32,697 nucleotides of DNA from assembly GCA_030428105.1 (NCBI GenBank), contig JAUIBE010000033.1, forward strand, positions 1-32,697, given 5' to 3'. Shown here piece by piece: positions 10,361 to 18,979 of the stretch. Position 1 is the first letter of the stretch. Each line of letters starts with the position of its first letter. The notes beneath the pieces are model-generated. The model was not told where the DNA came from and did no database searches. It saw nothing but the letters and a program-made list of their open reading frames with translations. The translations under genes were made by a program, and so were the position numbers. The DNA is from Gammaproteobacteria bacterium. Its GTDB lineage: Bacteria > Pseudomonadota > Gammaproteobacteria > Xanthomonadales > SZUA-36.

Positions 10361-10609
10361 ATGCCCCAAAGCAACACATCTAACTCCAATTCTGGAGTCT
10401 GGCTCACAGTCAAAGAACTGGCAGCGAAATATCAGGTAACTGAAGCCTGCATATGGAAATGGGTAAAGTCAGGCAACCTCCCACCCCCTCGATCCCTTGG
10501 CCCGCAGACTCGCCGCTGGCCACCTGAGGTGATTGAGGCATTTGAGTCCCAGAAGCAAAAGAATTTCTCGGTCTCATCCATGGACAACCACGATAACAAG
10601 CACAACTAG
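10361..10609 (+). CDS. AlpA/excisionase-like helix-turn-helix protein
   Basis: An 82-residue protein with a MerR-like winged HTH of the excisionase type: WLTVKELAAKYQVTEACIWK, then WVKSGNLPPPRSLGPQTRRW and PPEVIEAF. This is the pattern of AlpA regulators, which act on integrase expression or excision in P4-like islands. The ATG at 10361 follows ACGAGGATACGGA. The last 20 residues are polar and probably disordered. It precedes the primase-helicase by four bases, so the two are probably co-transcribed. Confidence 0.88.
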   Translation: MPQSNTSNSNSGVWLTVKELAAKYQVTEACIWKWVKSGNLPPPRSLGPQTRRWPPEVIEAFESQKQKNFSVSSMDNHDNKHN

Positions 10610-10613
10610 CGAC

Positions 10614-12449
10614 ATGGATGAAATTAGAAACTCGGGAGTTGGTTCCAACCCAACTTGCCTTAAATCCGCCCTAAGCTACGCCAGTGTTGGAATCCCTGTA
10701 CTTCCTTTACAGCCCAACGGAAAAGAACCACTCGGAGCGCTGGTCCCTAATGGCTTCAAGAACGCCACTACGGATTCCGAAGTAATCAAGTCATGGTGGG
10801 CTATGTACCCAACCGCCAATTTTGGGGTCGTCACTGGCTCAGCCAGTAACCTGGTCGTCATTGATATTGATGTTAGAAACGGACAGAACGGACACGACTC
10901 GATAACACAAGCCGGAATGCCGTTGGTGGAAACATGGGCCATTCAAACACCAAGAGGCGGGTTCCATTGTATTTATCGGATCCCCGATGGCCACAACATT
11001 TCGAGCCGCCAGGGGGTATTTCCGTTGGTGGATATAAAAGCAGAAGGCGGGTACGTGGTGGCTCCACCGTCAGTGATAAATGGAACGCAATACCAGTGCG
11101 TGAGCGAACAGGAACCGGCACCCCTCCCCAACCCTTGGATTAGCGCGATCTCCTCTAACCCCCAACAGATCGCTTCCTCAACAACACAAGACATCCCTGA
11201 CGGCCAACGGAACACTACACTCACTCGACTCGCAGGCCACCTACGTCGCCCTGGACTGAATGAGGAGGAAATCGGCGCTGCGCTTTTGGTTGCCAATCGA
11301 AACCGTTGCAAGCCACCACTACCCGACAGTGACGTACTTAGAGTTAGCAGCAGCGTTGCGAAATATGAGCCTGGCGATCCGGTCAATCCCGGCGAGCAAA
11401 AATATGACATCCGTCGATATGACGGAACAGAGCCTTCGCCTCCCGACTGGCAAGTAAAAGGACTGATAGAAAAGGGAACTATTGTTGAAATATTCGGCGG
11501 ATGGGGTTCTGGCAAAACATTCCTGGTGCTTGACCTCTTGGCATGCATTGCCACAGGTAGAGACTACTGTGGCCGCGCGGTCTCACAAGGGCCGGTTATT
11601 TACTTCTGTGGCGAGGGCCAGCGGGGGCTACACAGGCGTCTAAGCGCGTGGTCGCTGCAAACCAATACCAAGCTCGCGGACTACCCTTTCTATTGCTGTA
11701 CCACGCCAGCAGCACTGTGTGAGGAAGGCGATCCGCAGGAAGTTATTGCTGCTATTGGTGCTACGAACGAGACACCGGTTCACGTGTGTTTCGACACACG
11801 AGCACGCAATTACGGAGCCGGTGACGAAAACAGCCCTAAAGACATGGGCGCGTTTCTTGCTGCCGTTGACGCCATCAAACACCGTTTCGGGTGCACAGTC
11901 TCGGTAATTCATCACCCGGGCCACATGGACAAGTCCCGTGGTAGAGGACACAGCGCCTGGGACGGCGCACTGGATGTTTCTTATCGCGTCGCTCAAGACA
12001 GATCTGGAGTACTCACGGTAGGGATTGGAAAGCCACCGAAAGATTTTGAGGAACCCAAAGAATTCTCATTCAAATTCAAATCAATTGAACTCGGACCCGC
12101 GGATGAGGATGGCGACCCCATCACATCATGCGTGTTGATACCGACTGAGATTCCGCTTGCCCCGGAAAAGCGACCACAAGGAAAGGTGCAAAAACGAGCA
12201 CTCTCGATCTTGCACAAATTGGAGGCACCGATTTACAAAAAGCAATTTGGCGCTGACCAAACTGGAATATCTATCGCTGAGCATACGATCTCAAAAAGCG
12301 AGTGGCGGAAAGCCTGCCTCGATGCCGGAATCAAGGAATCGAGTTTTTACAGCACATATGAACCACTGGAGAGAGACGGCTACATCATTACTTTGGGAGA
12401 TCGAGTACGCAGCTCCGGCAGCCGGACACTACGAAACTACGAGTCCTAA
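10614..12449 (+). CDS. PrimPol primase fused to RepA-like (AAA_25) helicase; island replication protein
   Basis: The 611-residue protein combines a bifunctional primase-polymerase domain (about residues 10-190), a PriCT-like helical domain (about 195-255) and a RepA/AAA_25 hexameric ATPase (about 285-480). The PrimPol catalytic aspartates are in VVIDIDVRNG (Asp84, Asp86), with His118 in GGFHCIYR. The Walker A loop is GGWGSGKT (295-302), the Walker B-like strand is VHVCFDTRARN, and SVIHHPGHMD is a sensor-like motif. The C-terminal 130 residues carry a probable winged-helix DNA-binding region. ATG 10614 is chosen because the longer open frame starts inside the previous gene. It probably initiates autonomous replication of the excised island; a repeat cluster that could be its origin starts at its stop codon. 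Confidence 0.92.
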   Translation: MDEIRNSGVGSNPTCLKSALSYASVGIPVLPLQPNGKEPLGALVPNGFKNATTDSEVIKSWWAMYPTANFGVVTGSASNLVVIDIDVRNGQNGHDSITQAGMPLVETWAIQTPRGGFHCIYRIPDGHNISSRQGVFPLVDIKAEGGYVVAPPSVINGTQYQCVSEQEPAPLPNPWISAISSNPQQIASSTTQDIPDGQRNTTLTRLAGHLRRPGLNEEEIGAALLVANRNRCKPPLPDSDVLRVSSSVAKYEPGDPVNPGEQKYDIRRYDGTEPSPPDWQVKGLIEKGTIVEIFGGWGSGKTFLVLDLLACIATGRDYCGRAVSQGPVIYFCGEGQRGLHRRLSAWSLQTNTKLADYPFYCCTTPAALCEEGDPQEVIAAIGATNETPVHVCFDTRARNYGAGDENSPKDMGAFLAAVDAIKHRFGCTVSVIHHPGHMDKSRGRGHSAWDGALDVSYRVAQDRSGVLTVGIGKPPKDFEEPKEFSFKFKSIELGPADEDGDPITSCVLIPTEIPLAPEKRPQGKVQKRALSILHKLEAPIYKKQFGADQTGISIAEHTISKSEWRKACLDAGIKESSFYSTYEPLERDGYIITLGDRVRSSGSRTLRNYES

Positions 12450-12537
12450 GGGACTCTCGTAGTTTTCGTAGTTGCTACCGGGGCTCATTTCGTAATTTTC
12501 ATAGCATATTGCAGTTATTTTCATAGTGGATTCGTAG
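12429..12537 (+). repeat. Iteron-like cluster of TCRTAG hexamers, candidate replication origin
   Basis: Eight copies of one hexamer lie within 109 bases. Two are inverted (CTACGA at 12429 and 12437) and six direct: TCGTAG at 12457 and 12466, TCGTAA at 12490, TCATAG at 12499 and 12521, TCGTAG at 12532. Several extend to TTTTCRTAG. Spacings are 8, 20, 9, 24, 9, 22 and 11 bases. The cluster spans the end of the primase-helicase gene and the AT-rich spacer after it, where a P4-like replicon could keep its origin. Confidence 0.62.
12434..12465 (+). terminator. Inverted repeat around the primase-helicase stop codon
   Basis: AAACTACGAG pairs with CTCGTAGTTT, and TCC pairs with GGA inside, with a two-base bulge; the TAA stop lies in the loop. 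It is followed by a short TTTTC. It may act as a terminator, as part of the iteron cluster, or both. Confidence 0.4.
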
Positions 12538-12606
12538 CTGGGAAGTAACTCTTTTTATGAAACAAGTCATGAACCGCTGATGCAATTCCGTTATCCTTGG
12601 CCTCCT

Positions 12607-12933
12607 ATGAAGTCAGTCTTTTGCCAATTGCTCGCCATCACAATGCTTTTTATGAGCACCGAAGGCCTGTGGGACATGGCAAAAGAAACGCACCCACACA
12701 GTGACATCTACGCTCACCAGACCGACGCGCACCAACACCAAATCGGTGACGAAGATCCACTGGCTGATGATTGCGAGGATCAATGCAGTAACTATTGTCA
12801 TGGCCATTTCTCTGCCCTCCTGGCCATTGGCTTGCGAATTACTTTGAACACTGAACCGAGATACCAGGTTCTGACTTCGGAGCCCTATTCTGCCCAGCCA
12901 CAGGCACCCCCAACTCCACCCCCGAACGTATAA
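12607..12933 (+). CDS. CzcI-like histidine-rich exported protein
   Basis: A 108-residue protein from ATG 12607 with a signal peptide (MKSVFCQLLAITMLFMSTEG); an ATG at 12580 in the same frame would add nine residues and is possible, since neither start has a good ribosome site. The mature part is rich in metal ligands: HPHSDIYAHQTDAHQHQ, then DCEDQCSNYCHGHFSALL. The Cys/His motif followed by CHGH and a proline-rich tail matches the CzcI-type proteins found just before czcCBA genes. These are thought to be periplasmic and to sense or buffer metal. It is the first gene of the metal-efflux block. Confidence 0.78.
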   Translation: MKSVFCQLLAITMLFMSTEGLWDMAKETHPHSDIYAHQTDAHQHQIGDEDPLADDCEDQCSNYCHGHFSALLAIGLRITLNTEPRYQVLTSEPYSAQPQAPPTPPPNV

Positions 12934-13008
12934 CCATTCCTGATTGATTGCACGGGCACCTGGAAACAGGTGCGCGTTATTTGTTATTGCACCAAGGAAT
13001 GGATAGAC

Positions 13009-14274
13009 ATGCGTTTACCAATTCAGGGCATGGCGCTCATACTGAGCTTCCTGCCAATTATTGCCTGGCCGAATAATGATATTCGGCCAACCGAGAACCT
13101 GTTTTTCGAAAAACACCCGGACCCGGCGCTTTCAGATTTCGTCAGGACCGTAGTTAAGACTAACCCCCGTGTTCAGGCTGCAAGAGCAGCTCTGGAAGCA
13201 TCCCGTGCGTACGAATCCGCTGCTGGCAGGCCGCTCTACAACCCCGAGTTGGAAGCTGACTATGAGAGTGCCGTGGACGACACATGGGAAGTCGGGATCG
13301 GTCAAACATTTGACTGGTCGGGGAAACGTAAGGCGCGCGAGCGTGTGGCCGCATCGGACCGTTACGCCAGCGAGGCAATCTATGAAGCCGTTCGCCGAGA
13401 AGTTTCAGTGAATCTGTTGTCCGGGCTTGCTGCTTTCCAGACCGGTAAGCAGCGTGATTCCCTGGCAGTGGAACGCGTAGAGATCATGCAGGACTTTTCG
13501 GAACTGGCACAAAGGCGATTTTCCGCGGGCGACCTGACCCAGGTTGAAGCTGATCTCGCGACACTCGCTTCCGTGGATGCTCAAATCCAGCGCGCTACAG
13601 CTGCGGCTGACCTGGCTGAGGCTACTCAAGTAGTTCGTTCACTTACTCTGGCCAGTGCCTCTGATCAGTGGCCGATGATCGATACAGATTTACCACGCGC
13701 AGCATCGATAGATGACCCACAAAGCTTCGTATTGAGCCTGCCCGAAATCCAGGTTGCACAACGCAGGCTCGACGCAGCCAACGCAGCGATTGAATTACGT
13801 GAAAGTGAGCGTAAACCCGATCCGAGACTGAGCCTTCGCGGCGGCAGAGAAGATGATGCAACTCTTGTTGGCATCAACCTCTCCATACCGCTTTATATCC
13901 GAAACAACTACAAGTTCGAGGTGTCGGCGGCTGTGGCTGAACGAGACCAGGTTCAGCAAATCTTCGATGACAAGTTACGTCACGCATACGCTCGACTTCT
14001 CAGTGCTTCCGAGCGGTATCAACTTTCGCGCGATGCCTGGGAAGGATGGCAGCGCACTGGTCAGGCCAGCCTGCAAAGGCAAGTCGAATTATTACGGCGG
14101 TTGTGGGAAGCCGGCGAGCTCAGCACCACGGACTACCTGGTTCAGCTCCAACAGACGCTGGACACCCGATCGAATGCACTGAACCTCGAACTCACCATGT
14201 GGAATGCGTGGTTTGAATGGCTGGCGGCTACAGGATCAGCAGACAAATGGCTGGGGCTGGAGAACACACCATGA
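13009..14274 (+). CDS. czcC: CzcC-type outer-membrane channel of an RND metal efflux pump
   Basis: TolC-family outer-membrane channel that connects the RND pump to the outside. From ATG 13009, behind AAGGAATGG, it has 421 residues with a signal sequence ending near AWP. The two outer-membrane efflux repeats can be seen: NPRVQAARAALEASRAYESA, then LYNPELEADYE (first) and LPEIQVAQRRLDAANAAIEL, then RKPDPRLSLRGG (second). The helices between them are heptad-like. An ATG 39 bases upstream would add a cysteine-containing string with no signal-peptide character and is rejected. Its TGA overlaps a possible ATG for the adaptor gene. Confidence 0.92.
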   Translation: MRLPIQGMALILSFLPIIAWPNNDIRPTENLFFEKHPDPALSDFVRTVVKTNPRVQAARAALEASRAYESAAGRPLYNPELEADYESAVDDTWEVGIGQTFDWSGKRKARERVAASDRYASEAIYEAVRREVSVNLLSGLAAFQTGKQRDSLAVERVEIMQDFSELAQRRFSAGDLTQVEADLATLASVDAQIQRATAAADLAEATQVVRSLTLASASDQWPMIDTDLPRAASIDDPQSFVLSLPEIQVAQRRLDAANAAIELRESERKPDPRLSLRGGREDDATLVGINLSIPLYIRNNYKFEVSAAVAERDQVQQIFDDKLRHAYARLLSASERYQLSRDAWEGWQRTGQASLQRQVELLRRLWEAGELSTTDYLVQLQQTLDTRSNALNLELTMWNAWFEWLAATGSADKWLGLENTP

Positions 14275-14312
14275 CAGGCGCCAGACAACCAAGATTCCCG
14301 GAGAATTTCAAA

Positions 14313-15416
14313 ATGAAAATTATCACAAATGCCGTAATGAGCCTGTTGGTTTGCTTCGGACCATCATTCGTATATGCACAGGAAGACCATGCAGAGGAAG
14401 AAGCTTCTCTTGTTTTCACATCTGATGAACTCGCAGCAGCTGGTATCACTGTAGCGACCGTATCTGTTGAATCACTAAGGGAAACACTAAGAATTCCTGC
14501 CGAGGTTAAGACCAATGCGTATCAAACAGCCCGGGTCACACCGCGAATTCAGGCGCAGGTCGTCAACCGACATGCCCAACTGGGAGACCACGTAGAAAGT
14601 GGCCAAGCTCTCGTCACCCTATCCAGCGTTGTAATGGCTGAAGCACAGGGTGAACTGATCGTCGCGGACAGGGAATGGCAGCGAGTTAGCTCCCTGGGGC
14701 GCCAGGCAGTCGGAGAGAGCCGTTACATTGAAGCCGAGGTGGCCCGGCAACAGGCTTTCGCCAAGGTTATTGCTTATGGCATGCAGGATGAACAGGCTCT
14801 GGATTTGCTGAAATCTGGCAATGCTACAAAGGCTGTAGGCAACTTTGACCTGCTTTCACCCATCGCCGGTACAGTTTTGATGGACAGGTTCGTTACAGGG
14901 GAACTCATCGAGCCTGGCCGTGTGCTGTTTGAAATCAGTGACGAATCCGTCCTGTGGGTAGAAGGCGCTTTGACCTCGAAAAATCTTGCCAATGTCGAAA
15001 TTGGGGATCCCGCGCGAGTCAGCGTCAATGGTTCAGACTGGTTTGAAGGACACGTTGTACAACTTGATCATCAGCTGAATGAAACCACCCGGACCCAGGC
15101 CGTCCGTATTGCGGTCGAGAATCTGTCCGACAGTCTTCACCCAGGACAATTTGCCGAGGCTGAAATAACCATCGGCCCCGGCACGCCTCAAATTGCAGTT
15201 CCCAATTCAGCCCTGACGCTCGTAAAAGGCTTCCCGGTTGTGTTCAAGCTGGAGGATGGCGACGAATTTCATCCGGAATTGGTGGAAATCGGCCAGGTCA
15301 TCGGTGACTGGACAGTCATCAATGAAGGAATAGAAGCCGGTGATGAGATTGCAGTTGAGGGGATATTCCACCTCAAATCGCTGTTACTCAAGTCCTCGAT
15401 TGGCGATGCGCACTAG
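14313..15416 (+). CDS. czcB: CzcB-type periplasmic adaptor (membrane fusion protein) of the metal RND pump
   Basis: Links the inner-membrane pump to the outer channel. ATG 14313 is chosen because it is preceded by GGAGAATTTC and begins a signal peptide (MKIITNAVMSLLVCFGP) cleaved near VYA; ATG 14271, which overlaps the czcC stop, would add 14 residues before it. The 367-residue protein has the beta-barrel and barrel-sandwich pieces TARVTPRIQAQVVNRHAQLG with GDHVESGQALVTL, a helical hairpin (about 115-160), then FDLLSPIAGTVLMDRFVTGE. The short acidic stretch QEDHAEEEA after cleavage could bind metal. It lies nine bases before czcA. Confidence 0.93.
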   Translation: MKIITNAVMSLLVCFGPSFVYAQEDHAEEEASLVFTSDELAAAGITVATVSVESLRETLRIPAEVKTNAYQTARVTPRIQAQVVNRHAQLGDHVESGQALVTLSSVVMAEAQGELIVADREWQRVSSLGRQAVGESRYIEAEVARQQAFAKVIAYGMQDEQALDLLKSGNATKAVGNFDLLSPIAGTVLMDRFVTGELIEPGRVLFEISDESVLWVEGALTSKNLANVEIGDPARVSVNGSDWFEGHVVQLDHQLNETTRTQAVRIAVENLSDSLHPGQFAEAEITIGPGTPQIAVPNSALTLVKGFPVVFKLEDGDEFHPELVEIGQVIGDWTVINEGIEAGDEIAVEGIFHLKSLLLKSSIGDAH

Positions 15417-15425
15417 GAGCAGAAC

Positions 15426-18400
15426 ATGTTGGAAAAACTTGTAGAATCGGCACTCCGATACAAATTCCTCGTGCTTATCGCGTTCGCGGTGGTGGCCTTT
15501 CTTGGCTGGCGCGCGGTGATCACAGTCCCAGTTGACGCCTTCCCGGACGTCACGCCCACCCAGGTCAACATTTACACCGAGTCACCTGGCCTTGCCGCGG
15601 AGGATGTGGAGCAATTACTGACTTTCCCCATTGAGTCCGGCATGGCCGGATTACCCAGCGTCGAGGAAATCAGGTCTGTCAGCCTGTTTGGCCTGTCCTA
15701 CGTGGCCGTTTATTTCTCAGACGACATGGACATCTATTTCGCCAGACGTTTGGTTATGGAACGTTTACAGGAGGTCGCGGACCGAATCCCCGAAGGGTAC
15801 GGAACGCCTGAAATGGGGCCAAACACCTCCGGTCTGGGTCAGGTGTTCTGGTACACGCTGGAGCGTGCTGACGAGCAATTGAACGCAGCGATTACTGATG
15901 CTGACTTGCGAACCATTCATGACTGGAACGTGAGGCTCATATTGCGAACCGCTCCCGGGGTTGACGATGTGATGTCCTGGGGTGGCCAGGAGAAACAGTT
16001 CCAGGTTGTCATCGATCCGCTTCAATTGATCAAGTATGACCTGAGCTACACCGACATCATGGAGATCATCGAAGCAAACAATCGGCAGGTGGGTGGACAG
16101 TACATCAACCAGGGATCAGAGCAATTCCTTGTCCGTGGACTTGGACTGGTTGAAGGCCTTCATGATCTGGGCGGGATGGTTGTCAAAGTCGAAGATGGGA
16201 CTCCCGTGTTTTTGCGTGATGTGGCCGAAATAACAGAGGGTGCTGGATTGAGATTTGGTGCTGTTACCCGCGATGGCAAAGAAGTCGTGCTCGGAATGGC
16301 ACTCTCCCGAATAGGCGAGAACGCTGCCAATGTTGTTGAGGCGGTGAAAGAAAAAACCAGTATCGTCGAAGACTCACTTCCGGATGGTGTAAAGCTGCGC
16401 CCCGTTTATGACCGGACCGAGTTGGTTGACAAGGCAGTCTGGACAGCCGTGAAGGCCCTGATTGAAGGTTCGCTGCTGGTGGCCCTTGTACTGTTCCTGT
16501 TCCTGGGTGAACTGCGCTCTTCCCTCGTCGTAATTTCCGCGCTGCCCCTGGCCATGTTGATCGCTTTCATATTCATGGGACAGACCGGCTTGTCGGCCAA
16601 CCTGATGTCACTGGCCGGCCTGGCGGTCGGGATTGGCATGATGGTTGATGGCGCAGTAGTGATGGTCGAAAACGCGTTCCGGATCATGGCTGAGCGAAAG
16701 ACTTCAGGTGAAGAGGTCAACCGTACTCAGGCCGTACTGGCAGCAGCCCGGGAGGTTGCGAATCCAATTGCATTCGCGATTTTGATCATCATTGTCGTAT
16801 TCATTCCGCTATTTGCATTGGAAGGACTGGAAGGAAAACTCTTCAAGCCGATGGCGTACAACATCAGTTTCGCCATGGCGGGTTCATTGGTGCTGACATT
16901 GACCCTGATCCCGGTATTAGCGGCTCTCATCCTGAAGCCAAAGGAAGAACGTGACACCTGGTTGGTGCGGGTTATTAAAAACCGATATCTGCCATTCCTC
17001 ACCTGGTCTCTTGACCACAAGAAACCAGTGGTCGCCACAGCAGGTACATTATTGGCTCTTAGCCTGGCCCTGTTTCCCTTCCTGGGTAAGGAATTCATGC
17101 CACAGCTTCAGGAGGGTTCGATTATGTGGCGCGTGACTTCCATTCCCTCGACTTCGCTGGAGCAGTCCATCCAGGTTTCCAAAGACATCGAAAATGCTCT
17201 GACCCAATTTCCGGAGGTCAACACGACCGTTGCCATGATTGGAAGAGCAGAAAAAGGTGAAACCGCCGATGTGAACTACATGGAAATTTATACGGAACTC
17301 AAGCCTCCTGATGAATGGGACAGCGACCGGGATATCGAAGAATTGGCTGTCGCCATGCGGGAGACGCTTGAAGATGTTGTTCCCACCGCAGTGATTGCAT
17401 TCACACAGCCTATCCAGATGCGCGTGGAAGAATTGATCTCCGGAGTTCGGGCCACCCTGGCGGCAAAAATATATGGTGAAGACCTCTCTGAACTCGATCG
17501 ACTGAGCGCGGAAGTCAAAAATGTCATAGCCAGCGTTGACGGTGTTGCAGACCTTTCGCTGGAGGCGAATATCGGCAAGCCCCAGATACGAATTCAGGTC
17601 GACCGGGACAGTCTGGCGCGCTATGGACTCAATGCCGATGATGTCCTCGCCGTTGTCAGAACCGGAATTGGAAATGAGCCAGTATCGACCCTGATTGATG
17701 GTGTTCGCAGATTCGATATAACTGCGAGGCTCGACGATGACAGCAAAAGTTCCATTCAGGCTATTGAGCGCATTCCGTTGAAAACTGCGACAGGCGCAAT
17801 TGTTCCGCTGGCATCAGTTGCGGACATCACGGTAGCGGAAGGGTATTCCTTCATCCGCAGAGAGCAGCTACAACGATATGCCGTGATCCAAATGGACGTG
17901 CGTGGTCGTGATGTCGACGGTTTCGTTGGTGATGCCAACGAGCTCATAGAATCCGAGATTGAGTTACCACCAGGATACTGGATCGAATGGGGCGGCTCAT
18001 TTGAGAATCAGCAAAGAGCACTGACCCGGCTTTCAATCATTGTGCCGCTGACCATTTTCTTCATTTTCGTCTTGCTCTACACCGCATTTAATTCGATCAA
18101 GTACGCCACGCTGATTATCGCCAATGTGCCGTTCGCCACCATCGGCGGCCTGGTTGCATTGTTCATTAGCGGCCAATATGTGTCAGTTCCCTCAGCCATC
18201 GGATTTATTGCCGTATTTGGGGTGGCCATGTTGAATGGAATTGTGCTGGTCAGTTTCATCAATGAGTTGCGAGAGAAGGGATTGAGCGTTTCAGAGGCTG
18301 TGAGACAAGGTGCGGAAATGCGACTTCGTCCCGTACTGATGACGGCGAGTGTTGCTGTGCTCGGATTGATCCCGATGCTTTTGTCATCAGGTGTTGGCGC

Positions 18401-18539
18401 TGAAACCCAAAGGCCACTCGCATCCGTTGTAATCGGGGGTTTGATTACATCAACCCTTCTAACGCTGGTGCTCTTACCCGTGATTTACGAGTGGATGGAA
18501 ACACGCGCCACGCGGAGAAAAGTGATGGACACCAAATGA
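15426..18539 (+). CDS. czcA: CzcA-type heavy-metal RND pump (HME family)
   Basis: Proton-driven inner-membrane trimeric exporter, 1037 residues, the usual length. It has TM1 (about 13-33), a large periplasmic loop, TM2-6, TM7, a second loop and TM8-12. The proton-relay motif in TM4 is GIGMMVDGAVVMVENAF, with Asp408 and Glu415 at exactly the CzcA positions. CzcA's first acidic residue, Asp402 of the DFG motif, is Gly here. Zn/Co/Cd pumps of the classical type have that Asp, so the substrate cannot simply be copied from CzcA; a divalent metal is still most likely given the neighbours. ATG 15426 follows TAGGAGCAGAAC. With czcC and czcB it forms a complete tripartite system. Confidence 0.96.
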   Translation: MLEKLVESALRYKFLVLIAFAVVAFLGWRAVITVPVDAFPDVTPTQVNIYTESPGLAAEDVEQLLTFPIESGMAGLPSVEEIRSVSLFGLSYVAVYFSDDMDIYFARRLVMERLQEVADRIPEGYGTPEMGPNTSGLGQVFWYTLERADEQLNAAITDADLRTIHDWNVRLILRTAPGVDDVMSWGGQEKQFQVVIDPLQLIKYDLSYTDIMEIIEANNRQVGGQYINQGSEQFLVRGLGLVEGLHDLGGMVVKVEDGTPVFLRDVAEITEGAGLRFGAVTRDGKEVVLGMALSRIGENAANVVEAVKEKTSIVEDSLPDGVKLRPVYDRTELVDKAVWTAVKALIEGSLLVALVLFLFLGELRSSLVVISALPLAMLIAFIFMGQTGLSANLMSLAGLAVGIGMMVDGAVVMVENAFRIMAERKTSGEEVNRTQAVLAAAREVANPIAFAILIIIVVFIPLFALEGLEGKLFKPMAYNISFAMAGSLVLTLTLIPVLAALILKPKEERDTWLVRVIKNRYLPFLTWSLDHKKPVVATAGTLLALSLALFPFLGKEFMPQLQEGSIMWRVTSIPSTSLEQSIQVSKDIENALTQFPEVNTTVAMIGRAEKGETADVNYMEIYTELKPPDEWDSDRDIEELAVAMRETLEDVVPTAVIAFTQPIQMRVEELISGVRATLAAKIYGEDLSELDRLSAEVKNVIASVDGVADLSLEANIGKPQIRIQVDRDSLARYGLNADDVLAVVRTGIGNEPVSTLIDGVRRFDITARLDDDSKSSIQAIERIPLKTATGAIVPLASVADITVAEGYSFIRREQLQRYAVIQMDVRGRDVDGFVGDANELIESEIELPPGYWIEWGGSFENQQRALTRLSIIVPLTIFFIFVLLYTAFNSIKYATLIIANVPFATIGGLVALFISGQYVSVPSAIGFIAVFGVAMLNGIVLVSFINELREKGLSVSEAVRQGAEMRLRPVLMTASVAVLGLIPMLLSSGVGAETQRPLASVVIGGLITSTLLTLVLLPVIYEWMETRATRRKVMDTK

Positions 18540-18652
18540 TCAATCAAGGAACTGAGCCCGCTGGCATTTGCCGCTACGCAACTGATTGCGCAGTAGCGTT
18601 GCTCTGTGCCGGAACAATCGGCACTCCCAAGTGTGAAATTCAGGAGTAAGAA
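18540..18652 (+). other. Spacer between czcA and the PII-like gene with two hairpins
   Basis: GTGCCG at 18606-18611 pairs with CGGCAC at 18619-18624 around a 7-base loop, and a larger imperfect stem (GCTACGCAA with TTGCGCAGTAGC) lies just before it, about 18573-18597. Neither is followed by a T-run, so they may be attenuating or mRNA-processing structures rather than full terminators. Confidence 0.4.
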
Positions 18653-18979
18653 ATGAGCAGGAGAGAAGTCAAGGCATTTATTCATCGCAACCGTGTCGCT
18701 GATGTGGTCAACGCCCTCAACAGGGCTAATTTTCACAATATTTCCGTGGTCGATGTGCAAGGTATATTGAAAACGATTGGTGATGATGATGAAAACCATT
18801 ACTCAGTAGAGGTTGGCCAAAAAGTAGTCAAAGAAGTCAAGTTGGAGCTCGTTTGCGACACCGATGCGAGAGTTGAAAGTGCAGTCAAGGCAATTCGTGA
18901 GCACGCGAGGACCGGTCAAGCATCCGCTGGGTGGATTTTCATCACCGAGATTCAATCAGCCATTGAAATCACAGCATGA
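18653..18979 (+). CDS. PII-like regulator of the metal-efflux-associated group (PII-NG)
   Basis: A 108-residue protein of the GlnB/PII fold: REVKAFIHRNRVADVVNALNR (first beta-alpha), FHNISVVDVQGI (second strand), VEVGQKVVKEVKLELVCD, and AVKAIREHARTGQASAGWIF ITEI (last helix and the C-terminal TGxxGxGxIF-like turn). Canonical PII proteins have a long T-loop with a uridylylated Tyr; here the corresponding stretch (ILKTIGDDDENHYSVEVG) is short and acidic, so it is not a nitrogen sensor. A divergent PII group linked to RND metal efflux is known, and the position between czcA and the P1B ATPase fits it. It could gate metal transport or bind the metal itself; this is inference. Strong CAGGAG ribosome site; its stop overlaps the next ATG. 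Confidence 0.85.
   Translation: MSRREVKAFIHRNRVADVVNALNRANFHNISVVDVQGILKTIGDDDENHYSVEVGQKVVKEVKLELVCDTDARVESAVKAIREHARTGQASAGWIFITEIQSAIEITA

Noticed and set aside
10973-11554. 193-codon minus-strand open frame
   Set aside because: It is antisense to the primase-helicase, whose motifs are clear.
18653-18979. CutA-type or GlnB nitrogen regulator
   Set aside because: The metal-efflux neighbours, coupled ATPase and missing canonical T-loop point to the metal-linked PII group.
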